From: Arion vulgaris
Taxonomy: Eukaryota; Mollusca; Gastropoda; Stylommatophora; Arionidae
Length of the DNA stretch: 64,000 bases
Assembly: GCA_020796225.1 (NCBI GenBank)
Contig: CM036753.1
Span: 67,798,365 to 67,862,364 of the forward strand
Reading direction: 5' to 3'
The position numbers and the translations under genes were made by a program. Below are positions 1-10,645 of this stretch, in pieces; position 1 is the stretch's first letter; each line of letters opens with the position of its first letter. The notes under the pieces were generated by a model that was not told where the DNA came from, did not search any database, and saw nothing but the letters and a program-made list of their open reading frames with translations.

Positions 1-33
1 AAGAAAAGAAAGACAAGAAAGAAAAGAAAGACA
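1..33. repeat. GA-rich purine tract
   Basis: The window opens in a purine-only stretch of GAAA/GACA steps. It is simple sequence and may continue to the left of the window. Confidence 0.7.
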
Positions 34-49
34 TCATCTACACACATAA

Positions 50-175
50 GCGTCTCACTTCTAGCCTCTAATAAGTGTCTCACTTCTAGCCTCTAACAAA
101 TGTCTCACTTCTAGCCTCTAACAAGTGTCTCACTTCTAGCCTCTAACAAGTGTCTCACTTCTAGCCTCTACAACG
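50..175. repeat. 25-bp tandem repeat, 5 copies
   Basis: The string GTCTCACTTCTAGCCTCTA recurs at 52, 77, 102, 127 and 152, an exact 25-bp period. Copies differ at only one or two bases. It is a short minisatellite with no coding potential. Confidence 0.9.
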
Positions 176-529
176 GATAAAATGAGTGGTCATCATTATT
201 CGCGATGGAAAAACAACAACACGTAATCAACCAGTATGACCAAAAGGTGTGATCAGTTCAATTCTGCATTACGTGATTGCCAAACTGACCTATTTAATTT
301 AAGGATTTAGATATCACATAATTTGTGTCTTCTAAAACTCTAAAGTTATGATAGATCGTGACCTAGAGTTCACAGTGTTTAATAAGAAGTTCCATATTAC
401 ATTACATGTTTGTTAAGCAAATATAGTTCGCGGGTGAGAGATGTAGAGACAGAGAGAATATTAATTTTTGTAACCCTTGTTTTGCATGAGTTTCAGCGAA
501 GATATGTTATAAAACAATGTCTGACTTGA

Positions 530-785
530 GAGCCGCAGTAGTGTAGTTGTTAGTAAACTCGCTTCTTAGAGTAGTGATTTGGGCTCAATTCCACAGTGGG
601 CGTGGAATTTTTTCCGATAGTAACGGCGTTTAGATCAACCCAGCCTTAATTGGGTACCAGGAAAAACACTGGGAGTAAAGGCGGCCGGCGTGATATTGAC
701 CACATCACATATTGTGTGACAACGGTCAATGAAAAATACGGACCTAACACCGTATCATCCTATATACCACAAGGGTTTCTTCACA
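530..785 (+). mobile_element. tRNA-headed SINE
   Basis: The head reads like a decayed tRNA: an A-box-like stretch near 540-556 (TAGTGTAGTTGTTAG) and a B-box-like GGGCTCAATTCC near 582. A non-tRNA body follows, containing TTGGGTACCAGG and a segment on a conserved-looking GGCGG core, to about 785. That order (Pol III head, unrelated body) defines a tRNA SINE. I see only this one copy. The 3' limit is approximate. Confidence 0.6.
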
Positions 786-1586
786 TTTTTATGTATGAAA
801 TAAATTAAGGGTAGTGTATCTCTATCCGACAATAATAGTTGAATATATTGATTCATTCATAACAAGCAGCGGGAAAGAGGAAGATCAAGATGAAAATGTA
901 TACACGATGTGAAAGATGACTCGAAATGACAAAAACGTGATATGCATTACAAATACGGTTGTAACCCTTAGGGAGAAAAGCTAATTGACATTAATTCTTT
1001 TTTTTCTTGTGAATATAAGTAAACAGTGAAAGTAGTAGGTCTAATTTTGTCTGAAATGTAATATGTTATGTACTTCTTCATCCCGAGAGTATATATCTGC
1101 GTCACCACATGTACTGTTAAGTCAATGTTTTTGACATATCTTATTTCATTGTTTGTTAACTACGTCTCTTCAATCTTCATGATTTTTTAAATTACATATT
1201 TTGTTACAAAAACGTCTACTATTACGACGATTATATATTTATTTTATGTGTTATTTATATTTTAACGTTTCGGCATCAATTTCATTTAGTTCATCCTCAA
1301 TCTATCGCTAGTGAATTGAAAATATTCCTTAGCTTTGGCAGATCGTAGGGTGGAAAATGCCTGCCACTTCATATTTAAATACCTAAGTATCCGACAAGTA
1401 GGAGGACCAGTTACATTCCTAACAAGTAGAACGTCGGTTACGTGAATTGAACACCAAAACCGTTTTTGCTCGGATCGAAATGTAAATGTTCTAACGTCTG
1501 CACCATTCTGCCTCTGACTCTAGACATAAAATATAACTTTATATTCAATGGTTCCAGCGGCATGTTCAGACTTACCAGACAGTGTA
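786..1586. other. AT-rich stretch without a recognisable gene
   Basis: No supported reading frame. At about 865-990 the plus strand has a weak resemblance to the C-terminal tail of a LINE reverse transcriptase (a basic R/K-G-R/S-R-W-like stretch), too decayed to call. Near 1440-1535 a minus-strand tRNA-like B box is possible but unproven. Confidence 0.4.
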
Positions 1587-1600
1587 TTCGTCGTGGTATA

Positions 1601-2291
1601 ATAATAATAATAATTCCTCTCGTACCGTTATACGTTACATAGGGGCCTGCAAGTAACTTCTCCACACCGCTCTATCCTGGGCAACTCGCTCAATCTCCTC
1701 CATGGAACTGAGACCAATATTTCCTGCTTCTCTCAGCAAAGCTCATTTCAGGGTCTCCTTAGGTCGACCTCTCTTTCTTGAACCCTTTGCATCCCACTTC
1801 AATGCCTGCTTTGAAATTAGTTGATCATTTCTCCTCAAGGTGTGTCCAACATATCTCCATCTTCTCTTTCTTATAACAGTTGTCTCTAGTGGTTGACCAG
1901 ACATGTCTCTGATTTCATCACTTCTCCTGAATTCGTTCCATTTTATATTCATTATTTTTCGCAGACATTTATTTTCAAAGGCATTCAATTTGCTTTCTAT
2001 ATCTTTAGTCATTTTCCATCGCTGGTATATGTTAGGATTGATACAACATTTGAATTGAAAATTCGTAATTTAGTTTTAATACTAAATAACTTGCAGTTCC
2101 ATATTTTATATAGACTTTTAAAAGCTGATGTTGCTTTGCCAATTCGTATCATAATTTATTTTTAACATTTCCTGTGCAATCAAAATTGCTACTTAAATAG
2201 ATGAACTGCTCTGTTATTTTTATAATTTTAGATTCCAGTATTTTTATCATTTTAGATCTGCATTACTTGCTATATGTGTCTTCATCTCGAG
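1601..2291 (-). mobile_element. RTE-like LINE, 5'-truncated 3' end
   Basis: The minus strand encodes the reverse-transcriptase C-terminal tail: a TKDIESKL..FENKCLRKIM segment, then R-K-R-R-W-R-Y-V-G-H-T-L-R-R and K-R-G-R-P-K-E-T-L. The element ends at its left side in (ATT)n read on the minus strand. It is colinear with the 3' part (about 27,530-28,213) of the longer copy at 25.0-28.2 kb. It is flanked by a perfect 14-bp target-site duplication, TTCGTCGTGGTATA (1587-1600 and 2292-2305), so this is a complete 5'-truncated insertion made by target-primed reverse transcription. Stops and small indels make it non-functional. Confidence 0.9.
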
Positions 2292-2324
2292 TTCGTCGTG
2301 GTATACAGGGAAGATATATTAATC

Positions 2325-2482
2325 AACGTTTCATGGATTGTCGCCGGAGCTACTGAGCTCGTGTTTCGTGAAATACTCTCGGCAGGTGACGTGCCCTCTT
2401 TGCTGTGGAGAGGGACTGAGCCATATGTGGTAGGACCCGGTTTAATGAAGTAAATCCGACGGCTTTTAAACCCTTTTATTGT
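2325..2482 (+). mobile_element. SINE A, 5'-truncated copy
   Basis: It matches the body and 3' end of the SINE A copies at 7.04, 32.6 and 56.4 kb: the GGAGCTAC..GAG core, CTCGGCAGGTG, GGAGAGGGAC, and the terminal GACGGCTTTTAAACCC. The tRNA head is missing. It lies just right of the LINE insertion. Confidence 0.75.
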
Positions 2483-2489
2483 CTCATGA

Positions 2490-4060
2490 ATGGGGTGAGC
2501 ATGTTTGGTGTTTCCCCCCAAATGATAAATAATTTTCTTGCGTGTGTACCTTATCATGTGAATTTGTTACTTCTGATATCAAAGACTAGTTACGATCATT
2601 TGTAATAATGTTTGAATCATTGTCGAGTGATGTTTATGTTCATTAGCTAGCCCAGACAAGCATAAATTTAAAGGTACCCTCTGGGGATGATGTATTAGAA
2701 GGCCTGTGTTGTTTAATCAGCGGTTAAAGTGGGTATTATCGGTCTAGTGATTGCAATACACCCTTGCATATGTGAAGAATATGCGTTCACAATCGCTGAT
2801 GTTGCGTGACATGAAACATATACATTGGCTAGTTATGTAGAATGATGAAAGACAACGCTATTCGCTTCATCAGATAACGCTATAAATGATATCCTATCTA
2901 TGACTTGTTTATACATGTCATGAAAGAGAAAGAGCAAGTTTTCTTGTATGGGACGTGAATGCATCGATGTCATACAGTGCTTTGAATAATAATGGACGAT
3001 ATTATAGCTTTGAATGCGAACATTTAATATGAGGGATGTGCGTTATTCTAGGTAGTAAAAGTGAACGAAGTGAGGCTGCCCACATCATAAAACGAATGTC
3101 GTTATTCAAAGAAAAATACGAAAAAATACTCAGTATTCCCCATTATATCACATGGTATGAAAATAGGTTCCTTTACTTATTTACTACTTGGATAATGCAG
3201 TAAATGTTTAAATTTTATAAAAATGTTATGTTTAGTGGTATTTTAAAATAATGTCTACATGTAGCATTTCATTTGCAGAGTAATCTTTTTATAAAATTCG
3301 ATCTTAAAAAATATCAAAATTTTGTCAGTTCTCTCACCTCCTTCATTGTCGTGTTCAAGATTTCCTTAACCGTCTTCATGTTTGCACTGTCGTCCTTACT
3401 GAAATAATATTTTCCATGAACCACATCTTTAATTCTGACTCTCTCTCTCTCTCTCTCTCTCTATTTCTTTGATTTTTAAGTAATATTCCATGATTCAGAA
3501 CCATATGTTGTTTTTCTATCTACAGTAACTCAATAAGAAAATCATTAAATGTATCTTATTTCGATTATAATATTTACAAAAGCTAGCATAAATGAATAAC
3601 AACTAATCATCTCAACTAATCAGGATTCGTTAGCTTTGGTTGTGTCCACTTTTGGGGATAAAATAATTATAGATATAAATGTCGATTTTTGTAATAAAAT
3701 AATTGTTTTTCTTTGCTAGGAAATGAAATATTTTAATACCAGATAAAATAAGTTTATTTTTTCACCTAAAAATAGGTTATTGAATCTTTATCTGATGCTA
3801 AACCAATACACACACACCCACACTAGTAAAAAATACAAGTATTAAATTAACGGTAGAAACGGCTTGACCTAACATCTATGTTACATGAAATCCCAAAATA
3901 TCGTGTTTCTGTAAATACGTGGCATATGCGAATCTTTAGGATGATCCATCCATACGATTCTTTGGTATTAAAACCATCAGTAAATATCATTCGGCGGCAT
4001 CTGATTAAACAAGGCTGTACAGACAAGAAATATATATTTAATATAGATTTCATAGAAAAA
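2490..4060. other. AT-rich stretch without a gene
   Basis: No credible coding region on either strand. It contains a (CT)n microsatellite at about 3439-3466. The remainder looks like unique or very old sequence. Confidence 0.5.
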
Positions 4061-4148
4061 AAAAGAGACTTACCTTCTTCTTCTTCTTTGAACGCTCCAT
4101 ATCGACAATTTGTTAAACCACTCGTTGTGATTTCTATATCATAAGTAT
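4061..4148 (-). mobile_element. SINE B, 3' fragment
   Basis: The plus strand shows the reversed tail CTTCTTCTTCTTTGAACGCTCCATATCGAC-type sequence, then the TTAAACCACT block shared with the other SINE B copies (for example 61.38 kb). Only the 3' third survives. Confidence 0.65.
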
Positions 4149-4235
4149 AATGCATACATCGAGACAATCAAGGGAGCAGTTTAAACAATGTATTTTATCA
4201 AATGCAATATGAGCACACAAAGTACTTAGGTTAAG

Positions 4236-4423
4236 AAAATTGCAAGGTCTGTATATTCTACTGTCTGAACATAATGAAAAAAATTGCCAGGTCTGTATAT
4301 TCTACTGTCTGAACATAATGAAAAAATTGCCAGGTCTGATATATTCTACTGTCTGAACATAATGAAAAAATTGCCAGGTCTGTATATTCTACTGTCTGAA
4401 CATAATGAAAAAAATTGGCAGTA
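4236..4423. repeat. 44-bp tandem repeat, 4 copies
   Basis: GGTCTGTATATTCTACTGTC recurs at about 4246, 4290, 4333 and 4377, with spacings of 43-44 bp. Copies differ mainly in the length of an A run. Confidence 0.9.
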
Positions 4424-4462
4424 AACAAGTACTAAGGGCTTCCGGAAAATAACAATTTACTA

Positions 4463-4555
4463 AACACAGGATTCGAACCACAAACTTTTATTACCTACGG
4501 CAGTGATTGCCTTCCCCTGCAGACGAGGTTTTATCAGAGCACAACCAGCTAGATC
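4463..4555 (-). mobile_element. tRNA-like SINE head
   Basis: Read on the minus strand it contains a good B box (GTGGTTCGAATCC) preceded by an A-box-like stretch. No cloverleaf closes convincingly, so I read it as a SINE head rather than a tRNA gene. Confidence 0.45.
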
Positions 4556-4559
4556 TTAA

Positions 4560-4778
4560 CTCTTTCGCTGCTACATACTTTCTGAAGGCTGAGCTAACAA
4601 TAGCTACTCTTTGTTTCTAGGTCACAAACGTGAATGTACGCCTGTAGCAGTGACAGTAGCAATGTATAACGTGTTAACACTTCTTTAGCCCAAAGAGGAG
4701 AGATAATAACTGACGTGTTGATGCTTCTTTAGAAGTGATTGGGGAAAACGTATATATACGTCCTTAGCAGCTAAAAGG
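4560..4778. mobile_element. Candidate piggyBac-type MITE
   Basis: A 219-bp segment sits between two TTAA tetranucleotides (4556-4559 and 4779-4782). Its ends are inverted: CTCTTTCGCTGCT at the left and AGCAGCTAAAAGG at the right, matching at 10 of 13 positions. TTAA duplication is diagnostic of piggyBac-type cut-and-paste elements. There is no transposase. A single copy with imperfect ends leaves some doubt. Confidence 0.5.
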
Positions 4779-5014
4779 TTAAAAAAAAAAGCTTCACGTA
4801 GTTGAATCTTCTAAACAGCGTTGACTAAAGAACACAGACAATCAGGTCAGACTTGATAGAACAGGGCTTGCATAAATAGATGCGATAAGCTTTTTGTGTT
4901 TGTATATGTGAGACGAAACAAAGGCATACACACACACACACACAGGTATATACATATAACATACATGTACATATCATCCCTATGTAGCTTCAAGTATATT
5001 TGTAACAAGTGAAT

Positions 5015-5394
5015 CATCATCATCAAGGAGCGTATCCTTTATAGGACGTTGCTCTCTTTGCAGCACATCTGGAATTCACTCTGTCTCTAGCCAGTTCACC
5101 CACTTCGTCGATGGTCATATTCATGGTTTCTTTAATATCTTGTAGCCGTCTTCTTCTTGGTTTGCCTCTGCCTCTGCGTTCTGGGACCCTGCCCTCTAGT
5201 ATTGTTCTTTCCAGGCCATCACGCTTGATGTGACCAAAGTATGTAATTTTTCTGTATAGTATGTTGTTTATCAGCCAATTCTCTTTAACATTTAGTTCTT
5301 TCAGGACATCAGTGTTCTTTCTTTTTTTTGTCCATGGTATTCGTAGGATCTTTCTGTAGCATTTAGTTTCGAAGGACTGGATTTTCGTTCTTGT
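5015..5394 (-). mobile_element. RTE-like LINE 3' end with (GAT)n tail
   Basis: The minus-strand frame encodes a reverse-transcriptase C-terminal tail: FETKCYRKILRIPW, then YFGHIKR, then GRGKPRRRRLQDIKETMNMT, ELARDR. It ends in GATGATGAT on the minus strand. The insertion is bracketed by a perfect 12-bp duplication, TAACAAGTGAAT (5003-5014 and 5395-5406). The same lineage recurs at 49.44-50.07 kb (+) and 30.14-30.33 kb (-). This copy keeps an open frame through its short surviving part. Confidence 0.9.
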
Positions 5395-5422
5395 TAACAA
5401 GTGAATACGGAGTTCTAATAGC

Positions 5423-5607
5423 ATCGACTACACAACACAGAACATATGGTCAGATACAAACGGTTTTTGCACAAACACGTGCAAACACATTCGTGCTGGT
5501 GTTTCGTATCATGTATACAAGCATTAAATAAACTTACCGCATGTGTTTGTGCAAGCACTGTTCGATCGATTGTGTCATCTTGTCCGATGTTGTGTAGTCG
5601 ACGCTGT
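5423..5607. mobile_element. Foldback element with ~60-bp inverted arms
   Basis: The left arm starts GCATCGACTACACAACA and the right arm, read in reverse, starts GCGTCGACTACACAACA. Similarity continues for about 60 bp through TTGCACAAACAC. A third, more diverged arm lies at about 4812-4880. There is no coding content. It is consistent with a non-autonomous DNA transposon, superfamily unknown. Confidence 0.6.
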
Positions 5608-5763
5608 TAAAAATACATAATTAAGTGAAGCTCTATTTTTGTAGAGCTAGCTAGTTGTTCTCCCCAAAAAGCCCATCTGCAGGGCGAGACAATGGGTGCT
5701 GTGAGAAATAAAACATTTTGTTCGAGTTTTGTGTCTGATAATTCAGTGCTTCATCTAAAATTC

Positions 5764-5965
5764 TTTTTTTCCGATCCAGAAGCACTTGAGCTTTCAGCTC
5801 TTCGGCTCGGTGTCATGGACATCGTAACCCTTCGGTTCGGTGCCACGAATACCATAAATTTGGAAAACCTGTGGCTTTTCTGCCAGCCCGCGGAATTGAA
5901 CCCGCACTCACAGAGGGCTTATCACCCGTCGTCCAACGCGCTACGAACACGCTGGGCAGACGGGC
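5764..5965 (-). mobile_element. SINE D, full length
   Basis: On the minus strand it runs GCCCGTCTGCCCAGCGTGTT, TAGCGCGTTGG (A box), GGGTTCAATTCCGCGGG (B box), then the family body with GGCACCGAACCGAAGGGTTA and a TTCTGGATCGG end before a short A-rich tail. The flanks ATCTAAAATTC (5753-5763) and ATATAAGGTTC (5966-5976) look like a decayed duplication. One of six copies in the window. Confidence 0.85.
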
Positions 5966-6418
5966 ATATAAGGTTCTTAGAACTCCTGGTTCACGTTATT
6001 TATTCATCTCAAGTACAAACTACCTGATTTAGCTATACTTTGCCTATTATTGATTAAGTAACGAGAACATTTTCTTGCACAATCGACTTCAACCATTTGT
6101 GTACACAATTCAAATTTGACAATTCAGAAATTTAGACAGACATCAACAGAGAACGTATATGTAACAAGAACTAAATACAGAAAACCTTGACTTAAAACTG
6201 CACAAATCATATAGGAAACAATATAAGTTGCAAGGTTATAACGGTCACTGTAAGAAGCCTACCAAATAAAACAATGTGAATTTAAAACGAGACGAAAATA
6301 GAATGTAAATAGAAAGAATACAACTATTGCTTTCCATACCCAGCAGGATCGACTAATGTTAAGTGTACTGGTACCTGAAATATATACCGGCAACTACAAA
6401 TTACATTGTAGATGTTTA

Positions 6419-6974
6419 GTTAGTTAGTCTTTCCTCTTGGGCCTGTGGGCGGCGCATAGGGCAGAGGTCATAGCTCTCCATGTCTCGCGGTTCGTTGCTA
6501 TCTGTTTTAGGTCTTTAATGTTTACTAGGCCCATCGTTGAGCCTTCTCTGGTGATGGTTCTACGCAGAGTCTCTCTTGGTCTTCCTCATTTTCTTTTTCC
6601 CTCTGGTGTCCATATGAGGGATTCGTAAGGGAGTCTTCTCTCATCCATTCTAAGTGTGTGGCCGATGTAGTTCCAGCGGCGTTTTCTTATAAAATTTGAT
6701 ACATTTTCTGGCTTGGTCTCTTGTCTTATTTGTGTATTGGGTCTGAAATCTGACCATTTGAGGTTCAGTATTCTTCTAAGACATTTATTCTCAAAGTTAT
6801 CTAATTTTCTTTCTAGAGCTTTTGTTGCTTTCAAACTCTCGCATCCATAAGTTAATACTGGAATCACACATGAGTTAAAGATCTTTAAATTTAAGTGCTT
6901 GCTGAGTGAATTGGACTTCCATATATTTGACAATTTGTTAAAAGCACTTGATGCCAATGCGATTCTGTGTGGAC
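6419..6974 (-). mobile_element. RTE-like LINE 3' end with (CTAA)n tail
   Basis: The minus strand encodes the final part of a reverse transcriptase: VLTYGCESL, LDNFENKCLRRILNLKWSDF, R-K-R-R-W-N-Y-I-G-H-T-L-R-M, then a GKRK/RGRPRETL region after a frameshift near 6590. The 3' end is a short TTAG repeat on the plus strand. A 9-bp duplication, AGATGTTTA (6410-6418 and 6975-6983), marks both edges. It is a LINE lineage distinct from the (ATT)n family. Confidence 0.88.
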
Positions 6975-7034
6975 AGATGTTTACAGACACGTTATCAATG
7001 TAACTTCTTCAACCAGACATCCATCAAAAATATT

Positions 7035-7282
7035 CGGAGGTCTGTGTGGTTAAGGGGGTTAAGCCCTTTGCCTTGTGAGTCGAAAGTCGTGGTTTCGAGT
7101 CCGGACCGCGCCATTCTGTTCACGAGTGCAGTATTTTCCAGAGACATCCAGGATTGTTGCTGGAGCTATGGAGTTCGTGCTTTGTGCACGGCAGGTGGCA
7201 TGCCATTTCTGCGGAGAGGGACCGAGCCGTATGGGGTAAAATCTGGTGCAATAAAGTCAATCCTTCGGCTTTTAAACCCTTT
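7035..7282 (+). mobile_element. SINE A, full-length copy
   Basis: The head has a decayed tRNA promoter: a GTGGTTAAGGGGGTTAAGCCC A-box region and GGTTTCGAGTCCGGACC B box. The body (TTCTGTTCACGAGTG, GGAGCTATGGAGTTCGTGC, GGCAGGTGGCATGCC) follows, with the 3' end GTCAATCCTTCGGCTTTTAAACCC. It is the best reference copy for family A here. Confidence 0.85.
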
Positions 7283-7399
7283 AAACTTATCAGAAAGAAT
7301 AGTTATATATCAAGTACATTTATACATAATCAGTTTATATGTTAAGGTTATATTTTCATAATATTTGTTATTTTATTTATACAGTCTATATATTTATAT

Positions 7400-8334
7400 G
7401 CCCGCCTGTCTAGCGTGTTTGTAGCACGTTGGACGACGGGTGACAAGCCCATATGAGTGCGGTTCAATTCCACGGGCTGGCAGAAAAGCCACAGGTTATA
7501 AGTTATATGAGGACAGTCATAGCACTCCGGACATGTCCATAGGTGCTCCGATCTCCACCTCAGCAAATCCAGCAGCGTCCAACGACGCAGCACGACAGTT
7601 CGATGTTGATTAATCAATCTCTTTGCATTTTTAGTATGTCGTTCTTATGGGGCTGCACCAATATTGGCACCCATCTCTTTCAATCTGGTCAGCGAGTGGG
7701 ATTCACAGCCCTGAAACTCCTCTGTTCGGAAAGACTCTCTCAATGCGTGAAGAATGTCATTTCGATCCATGACAGCCCCCTCTGATATTGTAGCCAAGCC
7801 AGCCAATCTATCAGCTCGTTCATTACCCCGAACTCCTGCGTGCCCAGGGACAAAAATGAACGTGATTTCTCTAATCATTGTCTGTACCAGTACCTCCACC
7901 CAGTTGCGTCTCACCATTCCTGATTCGACTTTACGAATCATGCTCATGGAGTCACTGAGTATGAAAACATGAGTGTAGTTGTGAGATACCAACCATTTCA
8001 CCGCCTCCGTAACCGCCCGAACCTCCATTGTCAAACTACTTGTGGTTGTTGCGTAGGGCCCCACTAGCCTCTCTTATTATTTTTCCTCCTGAGCGTACTG
8101 AAAAAGCCCACGTACAGCGCTGTTGGCGAATGACTGAACCATCGGTGTAAATAACCAAATCTGTAACATTGATGATGTCATTCAAGAGGGCCTCCACCTC
8201 CACGTTAATTAGTGATAGATTATCCACAGGATCTCCAGATTAACAGTGTTCGTGGAACCGAACCGACGGGTTACGATGTCCATGGCACCGAGTCGAGGTG
8301 CTGAAAACTCAAGTGCTTCTGGATCGGGAAAAAA
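7400..8334 (+). mobile_element. SINE D split by a LINE insertion
   Basis: The head and B box (7400-7495) and the tail half (8224-8334) together form one family D element. It is interrupted by the minus-strand LINE at 7496-8223. The outer duplication TATATATTTATAT is perfect (7387-7399 and 8335-8347). The SINE therefore inserted first and the LINE later. Confidence 0.92.
7496..8223 (-). mobile_element. RNase H-bearing LINE 3' end nested in SINE D
   Basis: The minus strand encodes an RNase H domain in two frames: LVIYTDGSV (first catalytic Asp) near 8140, then SLTMEVRAVTEAVKWL (catalytic Glu), ILSDSMSMIRKV (Asp), and VPGHAGVRGNERADRLAG (final His/Asp segment), followed by the family tail RRSEHLWTCPEC. 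A frameshift at about 8040-8060 separates the first motif from the rest. It is 5'-truncated within the region before RNase H. The target duplication is CCACAGG (7489-7495 and 8224-8230), inside SINE D. Relatives lie at 14.08 kb (-), 20.76 kb (+) and 40.03 kb (+). The encoded domain would degrade the RNA strand during retrotransposition. Confidence 0.93.
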
Positions 8335-8347
8335 TATATATTTATAT

Positions 8348-8640
8348 TTATATGGTATGAAATGATACAATAAGATTACGAACGATGAACTCGTCATTTT
8401 GAGTAGGAAGACAATCATCAGAAATCCCAACTCTTCAATAATATGTGCAACATTTATACTATATTCCTCTTCAGCGATCTCTGGTGATGCGGTTAATTCA
8501 CTAGGGACAGTCAGTTTCAGGTCGGTATGTTCCCCTAAAGCTTAGTTTTCACGACGACTGGTGTGGTCACATATTGCTTCTCAGCTCACCCAGGAGGTGA
8601 CAATATTGCATGTCATGCTTTGGTGTCTGTTCCGCCTATT
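8348..8640. other. Unassigned stretch between LINE fragments
   Basis: No supported frame. It is moderately AT-rich and I recognise no repeat family. Confidence 0.4.
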
Positions 8641-9262
8641 GATAAGGACAGAGCTTTTTGATTTATTCCTAGTCTGTATTTGTTGAGTTTGGAGTGTCTA
8701 GTACGTAGATGAAATATTCTTCTTTTCTTTTGTCGTCACACTGCTACCGAGTTGTTGCCCAGTGTCGTGGTTTTCTGTTTTTGTCTTGCTCTGTTCTGGT
8801 GGCTTGTGTGATTGTTATCTTTGCTCTTTCACTGGATTCTGCTACGCCATCTAACCATCTTTTCCGTGGTCTTCCTCTTGCCTTCTTTCCCGATGTTCTG
8901 TTCTAGAAGACTCTGCATACTGTGGAGTTTGGATGCATTCTTATTAAGTGGCCAAACCACTTCATGCTTTGTTTCTCTATGTAATTCAAGCACGGTTTTG
9001 TGCCAACTTTCTTTCTTATACTGATGTTAGTGATTCTGTCTTTTCTTGTGTTGTTGGTAACTTTTCGCAGGCAACGCATTTCACATATAGTTATTTTTTG
9101 TGACTGTGCTTTGCTCAATGTCCATGTTTGGCTCTGGTAACACAAAGTAGGTATAAAAATGCTGTTAATCATCTGTTGCTTAGCTGCCTGTGAAATTTGT
9201 GGGTGCCTTAACAATGGGATTAGCTGGTAGGTTACAGCATTTGTTTTTTGCATTTTGACGAA
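8640..9262 (-). mobile_element. LINE reverse-transcriptase C-terminal fragment
   Basis: On the minus strand: QLIPLLRHPQISQAAKQQMI, IFIPTLCYQSQTWTLSK, CEMRCLRKV, then MKWFGHLIRM. After a frameshift near 8900 comes KARGRPRKRWLDGV. This is the thumb/C-terminal tail typical of RTE-like and related LINEs. The same lineage appears at 38.55-39.15 kb (-) and 19.65 kb (-). 5'-truncated and decayed. Confidence 0.85.
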
Positions 9263-9391
9263 ATATAATAACTATATAAATATATGAAATTGTACTAAAG
9301 GGCAAGAGCACAATCGCCGCTGAATGATTGAAGAAAAAGAAGAAGAAGAAGAGTAGCAATCAATTGAATGATTATATATCAATAAATCATG

Positions 9392-9722
9392 TACCATGCT
9401 TGCCAGCGTAGGCGATCATGTCTCTCCACAACTCTCTGTCCTTGGTGCATGTCGTCGATCTTACGTCGACAGTTCTTACGTCAATCTTTTGTCGAACCAC
9501 GATGTCGGACCATTAAACATCTTCTCCCTCTGTCTTCCACGATCTCTCCTTCCCTGAATTTTATCTGTAGTCACCAAATGTTCGAAATCTTCTCTTCGCA
9601 GTACATGCCCGAAGAACCTAGATTGTCTGATTCTTTTTCTTTTGATACGGTTTCTTTGTGTGCAGGCCTGATTTAAAGCCTCATCATTTGTTATCTTCGT
9701 TGTCAATGGAATTTTCATTTAA
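9392..9722 (-). mobile_element. LINE 3' end fragment
   Basis: The minus strand reads LNQACTQRNRIKRKRIRQSR, FFGHVLRRE, then GRRDRGRQREKM and a frameshifted LWRDMIA-type end. It matches the fragment at 57.69-58.09 kb almost throughout, so these two are the same LINE lineage. The remaining flank to 9,990 shows nothing recognisable. Confidence 0.8.
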
Positions 9723-10004
9723 CCAACATATTGATCTCTTCTGTAGTGGTATTCCTAATCGGATTTTAAGTCACGAGAAGTCAGTAGGCGAAGAACTGGG
9801 ATTAGATCCACAAGCTTGTCCGTTGTTTATCTTGACCATTTTAATGATCAATTGTGTCAATGAAATATTCTGTGCATATAAAAACTAAACTAGATACATG
9901 TGACTTGTTGATAATTGAAATAATAAATGGATTACTGAAGAATACAGGGAAGTGGTTTTATTACGTGTGAAATGTAAATGATAAACATGATAAACATATG
10001 CTTT

Positions 10005-10005
10005 C

Positions 10006-10070
<65 letters not shown>

Positions 10071-10084
10071 TTATCTATCTATCT
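10005..10084. repeat. (ATCT)n microsatellite
   Basis: About twenty tetranucleotide units with one T-for-C change near 10,070. A reading frame through it encodes a Tyr-Leu-Ser-Ile run and is an artefact of the repeat. Confidence 0.95.
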
Positions 10085-10247
10085 AACTTTTCTCTCGAAA
10101 CACAGAATGTCATTTTTTTCTTTCTCCCTCTGTGAATTCATGTGTAGTAATCACGTATACCATTGCTACTCTGATTTTTCTGTGAAAGCTTTCTGTCTTT
10201 ACCACCAGCGTCATTCGTCATTAAGACTAACGTTATTTCAAGTTCAG

Positions 10248-10496
10248 GACCCGCGTGCCCAGCGTGTTCGTAGCGCGTTGGACTACGGGTTACAAGTCCT
10301 CTGTATGTGCGGGTTCAACTTCGCGGACTGGCAGAAAAGCTACAGGTTCCCCAGATTTATGGTGTTCGTGGCACCGAACCGAAGGGTTACGATGTCCATG
10401 ACACTGAGCCGAAGAGCTTTCAGCTCAAGTGCTTCTGGATTTTAAAAAAATTTTAAAAGTGGAGAGAAAAATTTAAAAAAAAAAAAATAATTTAAA
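10248..10496 (+). mobile_element. SINE D with long A-rich tail
   Basis: Full family D head, B box (GGGTTCAACTTCGCGG) and body, ending TTCTGGATT, followed by about 50 bp of A-rich tail. AAGTTCAG occurs at both sides (about 10,229 and 10,494), a probable target duplication. Confidence 0.85.
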
Positions 10497-10504
10497 GTTC
10501 AGAG

Positions 10505-10645
10505 GCACTTGTAGTTTAGTAGTTAAGGGTCAGGTTCTCCTGTTGTACAATCCCGTACCGTAAGCACATCGAAAATTTTGACCAAGCTGGTCTCGAACCC
10601 TAGAACTTTCACTACACTTGGTCACTAGCGTACAGTGTTATCAAT
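10505..10645. mobile_element. tRNA-like SINE remnants
   Basis: The first half reads on the plus strand like a tRNA head (TAGTTTAGTAGTTAAGGGTC). The second half carries a reversed B box (GGTCTCGAACCC) on the other strand. Possibly two degraded, opposed SINE heads. Confidence 0.4.

Noticed and set aside
9978..10445. 155-codon frame starting in (ATCT)n
   Set aside because: It is built from a microsatellite and a SINE D copy; no protein family resemblance.
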